Part shown: one piece after another, positions 47,531 to 56,315 of the stretch
Layout of the letters: every line of letters starts with the position of its first letter
How positions within the stretch are numbered: the first letter of the stretch is position 1
Assembly: GCA_017427945.1 (NCBI GenBank)
Contig: JAFRRT010000007.1
Span: forward strand, 19,438 to 83,437
Direction: 5' to 3'
DNA: 64,000 nt
Source of the DNA: Muribaculaceae bacterium
GTDB taxonomy: Bacteria > Bacteroidota > Bacteroidia > Bacteroidales > Muribaculaceae
Notes under the pieces: model-generated
The model's database searches: none
Seen by the model: the letters and a program-made list of their open reading frames with translations, nothing else
What the model was told of the DNA's origin: nothing
Position numbers and translations under genes: made by a program

Positions 47531-47601
47531 TGCCTTGTAGTGTAATGGTAACACAACGGTTTTTGGTGCCGCATTTCCTGGTTCGAGTCCGGGCAAGGCA
47601 A
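47531..47601 (+). tRNA. tRNA-Gln (anticodon TTG)
   Basis: A 71-base cloverleaf with perfect acceptor stem TGCCTTG/CAAGGCA, D-arm GTGT/ACAC, anticodon loop TTTTGGT giving TTG (Gln, codon CAA) and T-arm CCTGG-TTCGAGT-CCGGG. CCA is not encoded. A hairpin terminator follows 8 bases later. Confidence 0.95.
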
Positions 47602-47608
47602 CCACAAT

Positions 47609-47645
47609 AAAGGAGAGAACGCAATGTCCTCTCCTTTTTGTTTTC
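47609..47645 (+). terminator. Terminator of tRNA-Gln
   Basis: AAAGGAGAG at 47609-47617 pairs with CTCTCCTTT at 47629-47637, followed by TTGTTTT. Confidence 0.85.
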
Positions 47646-47658
47646 TATATTCTCCTGT

Positions 47659-48612
47659 TTAGGGGCGGCTTTGGGGACGCTTGAAAGGCTTGCCCAAGAT
47701 AAACGGAAAATATCTGAGCGTTATCCAGCTCAAACCAAATCCAATCCCCATCACAAGAATGGTCAATACTGCAGGGTGCAATGTGTGGAACGTGAACTTA
47801 TCGACCATCATGATAACAAGGAGGTGAGATGCAAGAATGACAATCAGTCCCATCGAGGTGGTCTTAATTACACTGCTGGACAACTTGCTGAAGAACGTCT
47901 GAAATGCCAAGAGACAAAAGAACGAGAGGAATAACGCGTTGAGATAGAACAAAAGCATGTTGTTACCCGTCGTACACCTGAACATGTTCACATCGCCATT
48001 GGCTGTCGCAAGATAGAAAAACGGCAACGAAAGAGCCATAATCACCCACTTATACTTAATGATATAATTGAAGTACTTGTTCAGTGAACGGCCAAATACA
48101 AAAAACGGGAAAGCCATTAACGTGGTGTTGAACTGCAGCCAATCGGTTTCTTCAGGTATCAGGCTACTGAATGATAAAATGATGAAGGCTATCAGGGCAA
48201 TGATGGCCGCTATGACGTTACGCTGGAATGAGCCGAACAGGCTTGAAAAGAGGCGTATCATGGCCAGTGAGAACACAAACCACATGGGCCTAATCAGCAA
48301 CGGTACATTCTCAAGAGAACCAATCGAGATATATAAAACATACTTACCTATTGCCCCCTTGCAGAATGGAAGCAACAGCAATGACAGAATAATATAAGGG
48401 ACAAACAATGAACGGAATACGACTTTGCACTCATCCTTGATGGAGCGTTGCTTGTACAAGAATCCTGAAATCATGAAGAACAACGGCATGTGAAAAGAGA
48501 AAATGACCCTGTTCGCAATGCTTTGTGTGTCGATGTGGGCATACACCACCAAAAACATGGCAAAGACCTTCAGCCAATCAATCCAATTTATTCTATCTGT
48601 CGTTTTTCCCAT
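47659..48612 (-). CDS. Acyltransferase family 3 membrane protein
   Basis: A 317-residue polytopic protein with about ten membrane helices. The N-terminus INWIDWLKVFAMFLVVYAHI followed by FSFHMPLFFMISGFLYKQ is the family 3 acyltransferase signature, with the conserved His in VVYAHI. Members O-acylate sugars of polysaccharides, LPS or other envelope glycans; the substrate cannot be told here. It follows the DUF2752 gene by 24 bases. Confidence 0.9.
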   Translation of the reverse strand: MGKTTDRINWIDWLKVFAMFLVVYAHIDTQSIANRVIFSFHMPLFFMISGFLYKQRSIKDECKVVFRSLFVPYIILSLLLLPFCKGAIGKYVLYISIGSLENVPLLIRPMWFVFSLAMIRLFSSLFGSFQRNVIAAIIALIAFIILSFSSLIPEETDWLQFNTTLMAFPFFVFGRSLNKYFNYIIKYKWVIMALSLPFFYLATANGDVNMFRCTTGNNMLLFYLNALFLSFFCLLAFQTFFSKLSSSVIKTTSMGLIVILASHLLVIMMVDKFTFHTLHPAVLTILVMGIGFGLSWITLRYFPFILGKPFKRPQSRP

Positions 48613-48636
48613 TTTTCTTAAATGTCATAACCAACG

Positions 48637-49011
48637 TCACCAATTAAAGATGTTGCGCAGCAGCCACCACAGCAGTACCATGGCAAGGAATAGCCAGATG
48701 AGCAACGGGGCATTGACGCGTTCATACAGCCGTGGCTTGCGCACTCGCCACCTCTCGGCATACAGGCACAAAGCAATCCAGGGGATGGCGATGATCAGCA
48801 ACGCATTATACCTGAATGCTCCCGCCACATCACCATGCAAGAGCGCATGGATGGCCCGCTGGCTGCCACATCCCGGACACTTGTAACCCGTGAGTTTCAA
48901 GAATGTGCAACTGGGAAATGCGCTCGAGGACGCAGGGTCCAACGCATAGTAGATGAAACCGGCCACCAGCAGTACCGCAATGGCCAGGACCACAATCAAC
49001 GATCGGCGCAT
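48637..49011 (-). CDS. DUF2752 membrane protein
   Basis: A 124-residue protein with three membrane segments and the DUF2752 core: CTFLKLTGYKCPGCGSQRAI followed by HALLHGDVAGAFRYNALLII. The CPxCG motif near residue 47 is the hallmark; function is unknown. I set the start at 49011, after the stop of the GYF_2-CD225 gene; ATG 49032 would overlap it by 14 bases. DUF2752 and CD225-type genes are often found side by side in Bacteroidetes. Confidence 0.9.
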   Translation of the reverse strand: MRRSLIVVLAIAVLLVAGFIYYALDPASSSAFPSCTFLKLTGYKCPGCGSQRAIHALLHGDVAGAFRYNALLIIAIPWIALCLYAERWRVRKPRLYERVNAPLLIWLFLAMVLLWWLLRNIFNW

Positions 49012-49018
49012 CTTCACA

Positions 49019-49552
49019 TCAAGACACGCCACTGACGAGCATGGCTATAGGCAAGAACAAAATGCCCAAAATAATGGTGGCAATGCACCACCAAGCACCA
49101 GTCTCGCTGGCGCGCTTGGCGCCCTCGATGTCTCCCTCACGGTATTTGTTGGTCACCTTGAGTGCATAAATGATGGCCACAATACCCGTCGGCAAACAGC
49201 ACAATATGGTTGAGATGATGGCCCAAACCAGGTTGGTGGGCGGGCAGGGCTCGGGAGCGGCAGGCTGCTGAACAGGGTCATAGCCCTGAACAGGTTGCTG
49301 CACAGGCTGCCCCGTCGTGACCGTTGAAGTCCCTGATGTCGGCTGAGCCTCAGTGGCCATGGGTTGTCCCTGAGCAATTGGCTCTGCTGCCATCTCATAC
49401 AGACCCTGCAACTCGGGCAATTGGGTAATCTTCACCCAGTCGGTAAGGCCCTCATGCCACACATAGGCACGCGAAGTGAGTGCCATCTTTTTCAAGCCCT
49501 CAATATCGACAGGACCCGACTGCACTCCATTATGATTGATCCAGTACTGCAT
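49019..49552 (-). CDS. GYF_2 and CD225/dispanin domain membrane protein
   Basis: A 177-residue protein. Residues 1-50 are a GYF_2 domain (MQYWINHNGVQSGPVDIEGL, WHEGLTDWVKITQLPEL); a Gln/Pro-rich linker follows; the C-terminus holds two membrane helices with the CD225 pattern (PPTNLVWAIISTILCCLPTG, ALKVTNKYREGDIEGAKRAS). CD225 is the family of interferon-induced transmembrane proteins; bacterial members are uncharacterised. The start at 49552 places the GYF domain at the N-terminus as in the protein at 44541. Confidence 0.9.
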   Translation of the reverse strand: MQYWINHNGVQSGPVDIEGLKKMALTSRAYVWHEGLTDWVKITQLPELQGLYEMAAEPIAQGQPMATEAQPTSGTSTVTTGQPVQQPVQGYDPVQQPAAPEPCPPTNLVWAIISTILCCLPTGIVAIIYALKVTNKYREGDIEGAKRASETGAWWCIATIILGILFLPIAMLVSGVS

Positions 49553-49657
49553 AAAAAATTGATTTTTTCGTCTATCTATGAGCCACAAAGATAACAAGTT
49601 TTTTTCATTTCCCAACCATATCACCCGCTGAATGTGCTCAAAACCCTCACCATGAGC

Positions 49658-50509
49658 TTAGAAGTCGCTGAAGAATTGGGGCCTGATGAGCAGACCGATA
49701 CGCAGGCGTGAGTGATACTGGTTGTAGTCAAGCAACGACTCTCCGTAGCCGTTATAGTACTGCAACATGATGAACTGGTTGGAATTGTGGTTGATGCGGT
49801 AACCCAGTTGCACCACTGTGTTGAAATTCATGTTCCAACCTTTGCGCTTGATCAAGGTCATGTCAAGCACCCACTTGTCATCGTTGCTGATGGCCTGGAA
49901 ACCAGCTTGGTAAAGTCCGCTGTAGCGCAAGATGTCGCGGTTGTACTGGCCGTCAATAATGGGAATCCAATACTTGGCATGTGCCATCAGGAAGGGTGAG
50001 ATATAGGCCTCGCCCGCCAACGATAACTTGTTCCAGCTGCGCGACGCAGGGCCGTCACGTCCGTTGGACTCGTGCTCAAACATCACCGTGAACTTGCCCA
50101 CAAGCCGGCTCTTCATGATGACATAACGCGAAATGCCGATTCCGGGATTGAAGTTCAAATCATGGAACGGCATGGAACGTTCAAACACATTCCAGATGGC
50201 CTTTTGGGTATAGAACAAATACAGATAGCTGTGCCACGGCAATACACTCTTGGTGAGGCGCTGCTGGAAACTTACCTGGAACTTCACGTCACTGTTGTAT
50301 TTCGTGGGATTACCCCCCAGCACCGTTCCCGCAATGAAATAGGTATCCTTGTACAGACTGAAGTAAGGCCGTTTATCCAATTCGGCACGAATGCTGTCGG
50401 CATCCCATTGCTCGTTATGTTCGGTCTTTACAATTTGCCCACTGGCGGGGAAAATCGCCCCCACCAGCATAAATACAAGCAAAATTGTTCTCCAAGTCCT
50501 CACAGTCAC
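49658..50509 (-). CDS. pldA: Outer-membrane phospholipase A (OMPLA/PldA family)
   Basis: Outer-membrane beta-barrel that hydrolyses phospholipids. The 283 residues have a signal peptide (TWRTILLVFMLVGAIFPASG) and the family motif VMFEHESNGRDGPASRSWNK, which supplies the catalytic His and Ser. Alternating beta strands follow, ending LRIGLLIRPQFFSDF with a terminal Phe as in barrel proteins. The usual ATG at 50551 lies upstream of the predicted transcription start (promoter at 50529-50560), so I use GTG 50509; GTG 50503 is also possible. Confidence 0.9.
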   Translation of the reverse strand: MTVRTWRTILLVFMLVGAIFPASGQIVKTEHNEQWDADSIRAELDKRPYFSLYKDTYFIAGTVLGGNPTKYNSDVKFQVSFQQRLTKSVLPWHSYLYLFYTQKAIWNVFERSMPFHDLNFNPGIGISRYVIMKSRLVGKFTVMFEHESNGRDGPASRSWNKLSLAGEAYISPFLMAHAKYWIPIIDGQYNRDILRYSGLYQAGFQAISNDDKWVLDMTLIKRKGWNMNFNTVVQLGYRINHNSNQFIMLQYYNGYGESLLDYNQYHSRLRIGLLIRPQFFSDF

Positions 50510-50528
50510 TTGATTATTATTTGTGTCA

Positions 50529-50560
50529 CAAAAGTAATCCAAATATCTCACAGCGGCAAA
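50529..50560 (-). promoter_or_regulatory. Promoter of the phospholipase gene
   Basis: On the minus strand TTTG (50557-50560), 20 bases, then TACTTTTG (50529-50536). The implied leader is only about 13 bases if GTG 50509 is used. Confidence 0.75.
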
Positions 50561-50622
50561 TCAAATGTCCCATGTTCGGCAAAAAACCTATACTACCGAC
50601 CGCCGATATCGGGATTTATCTT

Positions 50623-50630
50623 TAAATTTG
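50623..50630 (+). promoter_or_regulatory. -7 promoter element of the NAGLU gene
   Basis: TAAATTTG, 26 bases before the start codon, supports the start at 50657. Confidence 0.6.
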
Positions 50631-50656
50631 CGTTTTCAACGATAAAAATATTGACT

Positions 50657-52864
50657 ATGATGAAACGATGCATATGGATGCTGTGCAGCCTCATACTGGC
50701 GCTCGCAGCTGCGGCTTCTCCTGCAACGGGAAGTGACGATGTAGGACAAGCCAAGGCTTTGGCACAGCGGCTATCACCGCGACTGGCCGGCAAAGTGGAG
50801 TTCCACAAAATTGCAGATGACAACGGCAAGGACGTCTTCACCCTCGAGAGTCAAGGCGGCAAAGTCGTCATCGGCGGCAACAACGCCAACTCAATGGCGG
50901 TGGGACTGAACACCTACCTAAACCGCTACTGCATGACGACGGTTTCATGGTATGCTGACGTACCTGTCGAACTGCCCGACGTCCTGCCTGACGTGCCCAC
51001 CACCTTGAGCATTACAGCAAGGGTGCCGCAGCGCTTTTTCCTTAACTATTGCACCTGGGGCTACACGATGCCTTTCTGGCAATGGCGCGACTGGGAACGC
51101 CTCATTGACTGGATGGCACTCAACGGTGTGAACCTGCCGCTGGCCATTACAGGACAGGAGGCGGTGTGGTACAATGTGTGGACCAAACTGGGCATGAACG
51201 ACAAGCAGGTGCGCTCCTATTTCACAGGGCCGTCCTACCTGCCGTGGCACCGTATGGCGAACATCGACGGCTGGTGCGGCCCCTTGCCCAAGGAATGGCT
51301 CGAGGGACAGACAGCCCTGCAGCAACGCATCGTAGAACGTGAGCGCGCCCTGAACATGCGGCCAGTGTTACCCGCTTTTGCCGGTCATGTGCCCGGGGCA
51401 CTGCGGGACCTGTTCCCCAATGCTGACATCCAGGCGCTGGGCAGCTGGGCAGGCTTTGATGACCAGTACCGCACCTATTTCCTCAACAGCGAGGATCCCT
51501 TATACAGTCGCATCCAGCGCATGTTCCTCGAGGAGCAGACGCGTCTCTTCGGTACCGACCACATCTACGGTATCGACCCCTTCAACGAGGTGGACCCACC
51601 CAGTTTTGAGCCCGATTATCTCAACAAAGTAACAAAGCACATATACGAGAGCCTTACCGCCGTGGACCCCGAGGCCGAGTGGCTACAGATGGCATGGTTC
51701 CTCTACTACCAGCGCAAGGACTATACCCCCAAACGCACCCGCGCCATGCTCACGGGTGTACCGACGGGGAAAATGACCATGCTTGACTACTACTGCGAGT
51801 ACAAAGAGATGTGGCGCGAGCACGAAGGTTTCTACGGGTTGCCTTTTATCTGGTGCTACCTGGGCAACTTCGGCGGCAACACCAATGTGCAGGGCCGAGT
51901 GCGTGAAGCAGGCGAACGCATCGAGCGGGCTTTGGCCGAGTGCGGCGACAACCTTGTGGGCATCGGTTCCACGCTCGAGGGACTTGATGTGCAGCAGTTC
52001 CCCTACGAGTACATCCTCGAGAAGGCATGGGACTTTGCCAAGACCGACGAGCAGGTCATCAATGAACTTGCCGACCGCCATGCCGGCCATGTGAGCGAGC
52101 CAGCCCGTGAAGCGTGGAAACTGTTGTACAACACGGTGCTCGACATCACTCCGGGCAATTTTGCTGCCTCGCTGCCATGTTCCTACCCCACCCTGGGCAA
52201 AGAGAGCCGCACGGTCAAGTACAACCCGCGCGACCTGCTCGCCGTGTGGGACTATCTGCTGGCGCAGGACAAGGTCACCACCGATGCCATGACTATCGAC
52301 CTCGTTTGGGTAGGACGCCAACTGCTGGGCGACCTCTTCCTGATCGAGAAGCAGAACTTTGACAAAGCTTATAACCAAAAAGACAAACAAGGTGTTTTCG
52401 ACATCAGCAACATGCTGTTTGAGCTGTTGTCCGACATCGATATCCTCAACAGCCATCATCCGCAGGCCACACTCGGACAATGGCTGCAGCAGGCACGTGA
52501 CCTGGGTTCGACACCCGATGTCAAGGACTACTACGAGATGAATGCACGACGCCTTATCACTACCTGGGGCGGTAGCCTCAACGACTATGCCTGTCGCTGC
52601 TGGAACGGCCTCATGTGGGACTATTATGCCAAACGGTGGGAAATCTACATCCGCGAAGTCACTGTCGCCAGTATCTCCCGTCAAGACTTTGACGACACTT
52701 CCTTCCGTGCACAGGCCGACAAGTTCCAGCAGAAGTGGGTCAACTCGACCGAAGAGCCCATCTGCGGTGCCTCCGACCAGGACGTCCTCACCCACTGCCG
52801 TGCCCTCCGCGAGAAATACCGCAGCCAGCTCGACAGTTGGGCAGCACAATCCCAAAATCCATAA
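50657..52864 (+). CDS. Alpha-N-acetylglucosaminidase (GH89, NAGLU-like)
   Basis: Secreted exo-enzyme that removes terminal alpha-linked GlcNAc, as on mucin O-glycans or heparan sulfate. The 735 residues have a signal peptide (CIWMLCSLILALAAAASPAT) and all three NAGLU regions: an N-terminal alpha/beta part (RLSPRLAGKVEFHKI), the TIM barrel from FFLNYCTWGYTMPFWQWRDW with GVNLPLAITGQEAVWYNVW, catalytic Glu candidates in YGIDPFNEVDPPSFE and GIGSTLEGLDVQQFPYEYI, and the C-terminal helical domain. An in-frame ATG 585 bases upstream exists but overlaps the phospholipase gene. A host-glycan feeding role fits a gut organism. Confidence 0.95.
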   Translation: MMKRCIWMLCSLILALAAAASPATGSDDVGQAKALAQRLSPRLAGKVEFHKIADDNGKDVFTLESQGGKVVIGGNNANSMAVGLNTYLNRYCMTTVSWYADVPVELPDVLPDVPTTLSITARVPQRFFLNYCTWGYTMPFWQWRDWERLIDWMALNGVNLPLAITGQEAVWYNVWTKLGMNDKQVRSYFTGPSYLPWHRMANIDGWCGPLPKEWLEGQTALQQRIVERERALNMRPVLPAFAGHVPGALRDLFPNADIQALGSWAGFDDQYRTYFLNSEDPLYSRIQRMFLEEQTRLFGTDHIYGIDPFNEVDPPSFEPDYLNKVTKHIYESLTAVDPEAEWLQMAWFLYYQRKDYTPKRTRAMLTGVPTGKMTMLDYYCEYKEMWREHEGFYGLPFIWCYLGNFGGNTNVQGRVREAGERIERALAECGDNLVGIGSTLEGLDVQQFPYEYILEKAWDFAKTDEQVINELADRHAGHVSEPAREAWKLLYNTVLDITPGNFAASLPCSYPTLGKESRTVKYNPRDLLAVWDYLLAQDKVTTDAMTIDLVWVGRQLLGDLFLIEKQNFDKAYNQKDKQGVFDISNMLFELLSDIDILNSHHPQATLGQWLQQARDLGSTPDVKDYYEMNARRLITTWGGSLNDYACRCWNGLMWDYYAKRWEIYIREVTVASISRQDFDDTSFRAQADKFQQKWVNSTEEPICGASDQDVLTHCRALREKYRSQLDSWAAQSQNP

Positions 52865-52917
52865 GCTACAAATCCTGCGATACGGTTTTCCATCATCGGC
52901 CTTTGCTGATTTTTTAC

Positions 52918-52925
52918 TAATTTTG
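52918..52925 (+). promoter_or_regulatory. -7 promoter element of the LOG gene
   Basis: TAATTTTG ends 5 bases before the ATG at 52931, which would give a leaderless or nearly leaderless transcript. Confidence 0.45.
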
Positions 52926-52930
52926 CAGCC

Positions 52931-53512
52931 ATGAAACGAGAGACAAGAGGAAACGTGTGTGTGTTCTGCGCTTCGAGCGCCAACATCGACTCGCGCTACT
53001 TAGCTGCAGCGCGAGAGTTAGGCGCCTTGCTCGCCCGTGACGGCTGGCGGTGCGTGAACGGCGGCGGTGCCGTGGGGCTGATGGGTGCCGTGACCGACGG
53101 CGCTCTCGATGCCGAGGGTGAAGTGACAGGCGTCATCCCCAAGTTCATGGTCGACAACGGCTGGTGCTATGACCGCCTTGAGGACGTCATCATCACCGCC
53201 GACATGCACCAACGCAAACAGATGATGAGCGAGATGGCCGATGCCGTCATCGCCCTGCCCGGTGGTGTGGGCACCCTCGAGGAACTGCTCGAGACACTCA
53301 CCTGGCGCCAACTGGGGCTGGTCAAAGTGCCCGTTATCATTCTGAACACGCTGGGATACTATGACGGCCTGCTGGCAATGCTCGGCCACGCCATCGATGA
53401 GGGCTTTATGAAACCCTCGCACGCACAGTTATGGCAGGTTGCCACTACCCCCTATGAAGCCTTGGCACTGTTGAACGACAGCAAACCTGTGGACTTTGAA
53501 TCCAAATACTAA
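52931..53512 (+). CDS. LOG family protein (nucleoside 5'-monophosphate phosphoribohydrolase)
   Basis: A 193-residue Rossmann-fold protein of the family once called lysine decarboxylase-like. Motifs: VCVFCASSANID at the N-terminus, NGGGAVGLMGAVTDGAL, MHQRKQMMSEMADAVIALPG and PGGVGTLEELLETLTWRQLG, the PGGxGTxxE catalytic motif. Characterised relatives release the base from nucleoside monophosphates, including cytokinin precursors. Followed 8 bases later by the DUF4271 gene. Confidence 0.95.
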   Translation: MKRETRGNVCVFCASSANIDSRYLAAARELGALLARDGWRCVNGGGAVGLMGAVTDGALDAEGEVTGVIPKFMVDNGWCYDRLEDVIITADMHQRKQMMSEMADAVIALPGGVGTLEELLETLTWRQLGLVKVPVIILNTLGYYDGLLAMLGHAIDEGFMKPSHAQLWQVATTPYEALALLNDSKPVDFESKY

Positions 53513-53520
53513 CCCGCGCC

Positions 53521-54402
53521 ATGCCCGCCAACACCCAAACTGCCGACACCATCCAGGAAGTGACGCAACAGAATCCCGCCACTCAACAAGGCGATTCTGC
53601 TGCCGCCAACTTTGCGCCGCAATACCTTGACGGCTTTCCTGCTGCCCAGGCAAGCGATACGCTGTTGGGCAGCATCGACACGTTGGCGGTGATGGAGGTT
53701 CCGGCAGCGGGCGAGGCAGTGCCCTTTGCCCGTTCTCCGTTGCACGACACACCGTCGATGTCGCTGCTGATAGCCGGCCTGCTGGCTGTGGCGCTGTGCT
53801 ACCACACGGGTTACAAGTATATCGAGAACTTTTTCCATTACATGTTCTCGACACGTCGGCGTGAGAACCTGTTCGAGGACCACACAGTGAACGAGACAAG
53901 TATTCAAATCGCTTTGATTGCCAACACCTGCATTGTCGAGGGTTTCCTTATCTATCTGGCTGTGCTTTTGCTGCGTCCCTCGATGGCAACGGCATTGCAG
54001 GCCAACGTCTTTCCATATATAGCGTCATTCTGCGGACTGGCGGCACTGTTCTATGGTGTGCAATGGCTGGCCTATAAAACGCTAGGCTACACGTTCAGCG
54101 ACAAGGAGGGCACAAAATTGTGGCTCGACGGCTTTAAGGCCACCCAATCACTGCTGGGGTTATTGTTGGTTCCTGTGCTGATGTTGGTGATGACTTATCC
54201 CGCTCATGGCAAAATGCTATTCATGGCCGCCGCCCTACTGTATTTGGTTGCACGACTGATATTTATTTATAAAGGTTTTCGAATTTTTTATAGCAATCTG
54301 ACATCCGTTTTCTATTTTATTTTGTACCTTTGCGCCGTCGAAATCGTTCCCTTAGTGATAATATCGAAGGTAACTATTTGGATATGTGGTACTTTACAGT
54401 AG
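53521..54402 (+). CDS. DUF4271 membrane protein
   Basis: A 293-residue protein with a long polar N-terminus (about 75 residues, Ala/Gln/Asp-rich) and six or more membrane helices (LLIAGLLAVALCYHTGYKYI; ALIANTCIVEGFLIYLAVLL; YIASFCGLAALFYGVQWLAY; LLGLLLVPVLMLVMTYP). DUF4271 is Bacteroidetes-specific and is usually encoded just before the HemD-like gene, as here (9 bases). Function unknown. A TACCTTTG box inside its end may drive the next gene. Confidence 0.87.
   Translation: MPANTQTADTIQEVTQQNPATQQGDSAAANFAPQYLDGFPAAQASDTLLGSIDTLAVMEVPAAGEAVPFARSPLHDTPSMSLLIAGLLAVALCYHTGYKYIENFFHYMFSTRRRENLFEDHTVNETSIQIALIANTCIVEGFLIYLAVLLLRPSMATALQANVFPYIASFCGLAALFYGVQWLAYKTLGYTFSDKEGTKLWLDGFKATQSLLGLLLVPVLMLVMTYPAHGKMLFMAAALLYLVARLIFIYKGFRIFYSNLTSVFYFILYLCAVEIVPLVIISKVTIWICGTLQ
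54325..54332 (+). promoter_or_regulatory. Internal -7 element inside the DUF4271 gene
   Basis: TACCTTTG within the coding sequence, 79 bases before the next gene. AT content rises here. No -33 box at the right distance. Confidence 0.4.
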
Positions 54403-54411
54403 AAAAACTAT

Positions 54412-55566
54412 ATGAGCATTAAGAAGATTCTGGTTTCCCAACCAAGACCCACGTCGGAGAAATCACCGTATTTCACCCTTGAGAAAAAGTATGGCGTTGA
54501 AATCGTGTTCCGACAGTTCATCAAAGTGGAAGGGCTTTCGTCTAAGGAGTTCAGACAATCCAAGATCAACGTGCCCGACTATTCAGCAATCATTTTGACA
54601 GCACGCACAGCTGTCGACCATTTTTTCCGCCTGTGCAACGAGTTACGTTACAAGGTGCCCGACACGTTGAAGTACTTCTGCGTAAGCGAGACGATTGCCA
54701 ATTACCTGCAAAAGTATGTCATCTACCGCAAACGCAAAATCTTCTATAGTGAATCAGGAACGATGGACGGTTTGATTCCCGTCATTGCTAAGCACAACAA
54801 GGAGACCTATCTGATGCCGGTCAGCGACGTCCACAACGACAAGACCGTGGTGCTCGACAATAACAAAATCAAGTATGTCAAAGCTGTCATGTACCGCACC
54901 GTCAGCAACGACTTCAAGCCCGGTGAAGCTTTTGATTATGACATGTTGGTCTTCTTTACCCCTGCAGGCATCAGGTCCTACATCAGCAACTTCCCTGACT
55001 ACATGGACCGCCATGTAGTGATTGCAGCCATGGGACATACAACACTCGAAGAAGCCGCTAAGGTCGGCATCAACGTTGATGTCACCATCACCCCCGAGGC
55101 TCCTTCAATGGCCAGCGCCATCGAGCTCTATCTCAAGAAAGAAAAAGAGCTTCAGGAGAAAGAAGAAAGAAAGGCTGCACGCGAAGCTGCAAAGAAAGAG
55201 AAAGAACGCCAGCAGCTTACAGCTAAACGTTCGGCCGCTGCCAAGAAGGCTGCGGCAACCCGCAAGACCAAAGCCGATGCCGAAAAGAAGGCGCCTGCCA
55301 AGAAGGCTACTGCTAAGCCCGCTGCTAAAAAGGCTACTCCTGCCAAGAAAGCCACCGTTGCCAAGGCTCCCGCCAAGCCCGCCGCTAAGAAAGCTACTCC
55401 GGCCAAGAAAGCCACTGCTAAGCCCGCTGCCGCTAAAACTGCAGCAAAGAAGGCTCCCGCGGTTAAAGCTCCGGCCAAGAAAGCTGCTCCCGCAAAGAAG
55501 GCCGCAACCAAGGCTCCTGCTAAAAAGGCAACGACAGCCAAGAGCACGGCAAAGAAAAAGAAATAA
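54412..55566 (+). CDS. Uroporphyrinogen-III synthase (HemD) family protein with histone-H1-like tail
   Basis: A 384-residue protein in two parts. Residues 1-240 resemble uroporphyrinogen-III synthase: KKILVSQPRPTSEKSPYFTL, YSAIILTARTAVDHFFRLCN, YLMPVSDVHNDKTVVLD, YDMLVFFTPAGIRSYISNFP, HVVIAAMGHTTLEEAAKVGI. A helical EK-rich stretch follows (about 240-265), then about 115 residues of Lys/Ala/Pro repeats (AKKATPAKKATVAKAPAKPA) as in histone H1 and chlamydial Hc proteins. HemD cyclises hydroxymethylbilane in haem synthesis. No other hem gene lies nearby, so a true HemD role is not certain; the tail suggests nucleic-acid or membrane-surface binding. Confidence 0.85.
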   Translation: MSIKKILVSQPRPTSEKSPYFTLEKKYGVEIVFRQFIKVEGLSSKEFRQSKINVPDYSAIILTARTAVDHFFRLCNELRYKVPDTLKYFCVSETIANYLQKYVIYRKRKIFYSESGTMDGLIPVIAKHNKETYLMPVSDVHNDKTVVLDNNKIKYVKAVMYRTVSNDFKPGEAFDYDMLVFFTPAGIRSYISNFPDYMDRHVVIAAMGHTTLEEAAKVGINVDVTITPEAPSMASAIELYLKKEKELQEKEERKAAREAAKKEKERQQLTAKRSAAAKKAAATRKTKADAEKKAPAKKATAKPAAKKATPAKKATVAKAPAKPAAKKATPAKKATAKPAAAKTAAKKAPAVKAPAKKAAPAKKAATKAPAKKATTAKSTAKKKK

Positions 55567-55638
55567 CATCTATTTCAATCAAATAATAATGTGGCATGGT
55601 TTACACTGTGCCACATTTTATGTAATTTCGCATCCTGA

Positions 55639-56058
55639 ATGGATTTTAAACTGAACAAGAACGAGAAACTTTGTAGCCGTACGGCGGTCAACCTCCTGTT
55701 TGATGAGGGGAAGTCGCTGATGGCTTTTCCCCTGCGTGCAGCCTACAGGTTGCGTCCACAGGGCGAACATCCCGTGCAGTTTCTCATTTCCATCCCCAAG
55801 AAACGCATTCGCAAGGCGGTCAACAGAGTTACCTTGCGGCGCAGGGTGCGCGAGGCCTACCGCCTCAATCGGCACGAGCTGCTCATGCCGTCACTCACCC
55901 AGTCGGGGCAGGGTGTGGACATCGCTTTTGTATATCTTGACGGTTCTCCCGCCCCCTATTCAGTAATCCAGGAGAAAGTGAACTCATTGCTCACCCGTAT
56001 TGCCCAAGCCGCGACCGAGGGCCAGCCACAGCAGGTCGATAACAATCCTATGCCATGA
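55639..56058 (+). CDS. rnpA: Ribonuclease P protein component
   Basis: Protein subunit of RNase P, which matures tRNA 5' ends. The 139 residues contain [20 protein letters not shown] at the N-terminus and the RNR motif region [20 protein letters not shown]. The gene overlaps yidD by 4 bases, the usual rnpA-yidD pair; rpmH is not adjacent. The start is the first ATG, 72 bases after the HemD-like gene. Confidence 0.97.
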   Translation: MDFKLNKNEKLCSRTAVNLLFDEGKSLMAFPLRAAYRLRPQGEHPVQFLISIPKKRIRKAVNRVTLRRRVREAYRLNRHELLMPSLTQSGQGVDIAFVYLDGSPAPYSVIQEKVNSLLTRIAQAATEGQPQQVDNNPMP

Positions 56059-56315
56059 CTATCATCGAGAAAATCCGCTCCATCTGGCATGAGGTCTTGC
56101 GCCTTTTGGGAAAAGTGCTGATTCTGCCCATCAGGTTTTACCAGAAGTTCATCTCGCCATTCACACCGCCCACTTGCCGTTTTACCCCATCGTGCAGCCA
56201 GTATGCCATCGAGGCCATCCGTAAACACGGGCCCTTCAAGGGTTTTGTACTTGCTGTGTGGCGCATCCTGCGTTGCAACCCGTGGGGCGGCAGCGGCTAC
56301 GATCCTGTACCATGA
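56055..56315 (+). CDS. yidD: Membrane protein insertion efficiency factor YidD
   Basis: An 86-residue membrane-associated protein that helps YidC insertase. Conserved core: [40 protein letters not shown] and [17 protein letters not shown], with the three conserved cysteines. It overlaps rnpA by 4 bases and the TatD-like gene by 4 bases. Confidence 0.98.
   Translation: MTIIEKIRSIWHEVLRLLGKVLILPIRFYQKFISPFTPPTCRFTPSCSQYAIEAIRKHGPFKGFVLAVWRILRCNPWGGSGYDPVP

Noticed and set aside
51683-52855. 390-codon open frame opposite the NAGLU gene
   Set aside because: It is a shadow of the GH89 coding sequence; no signal, start context or motif.
55250-55560. Low-complexity DNA with long open frames on all strands
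   Set aside because: It encodes the Lys/Ala/Pro tail of the HemD-like protein; the other frames (for example 55105-55569 minus) are mirror images.
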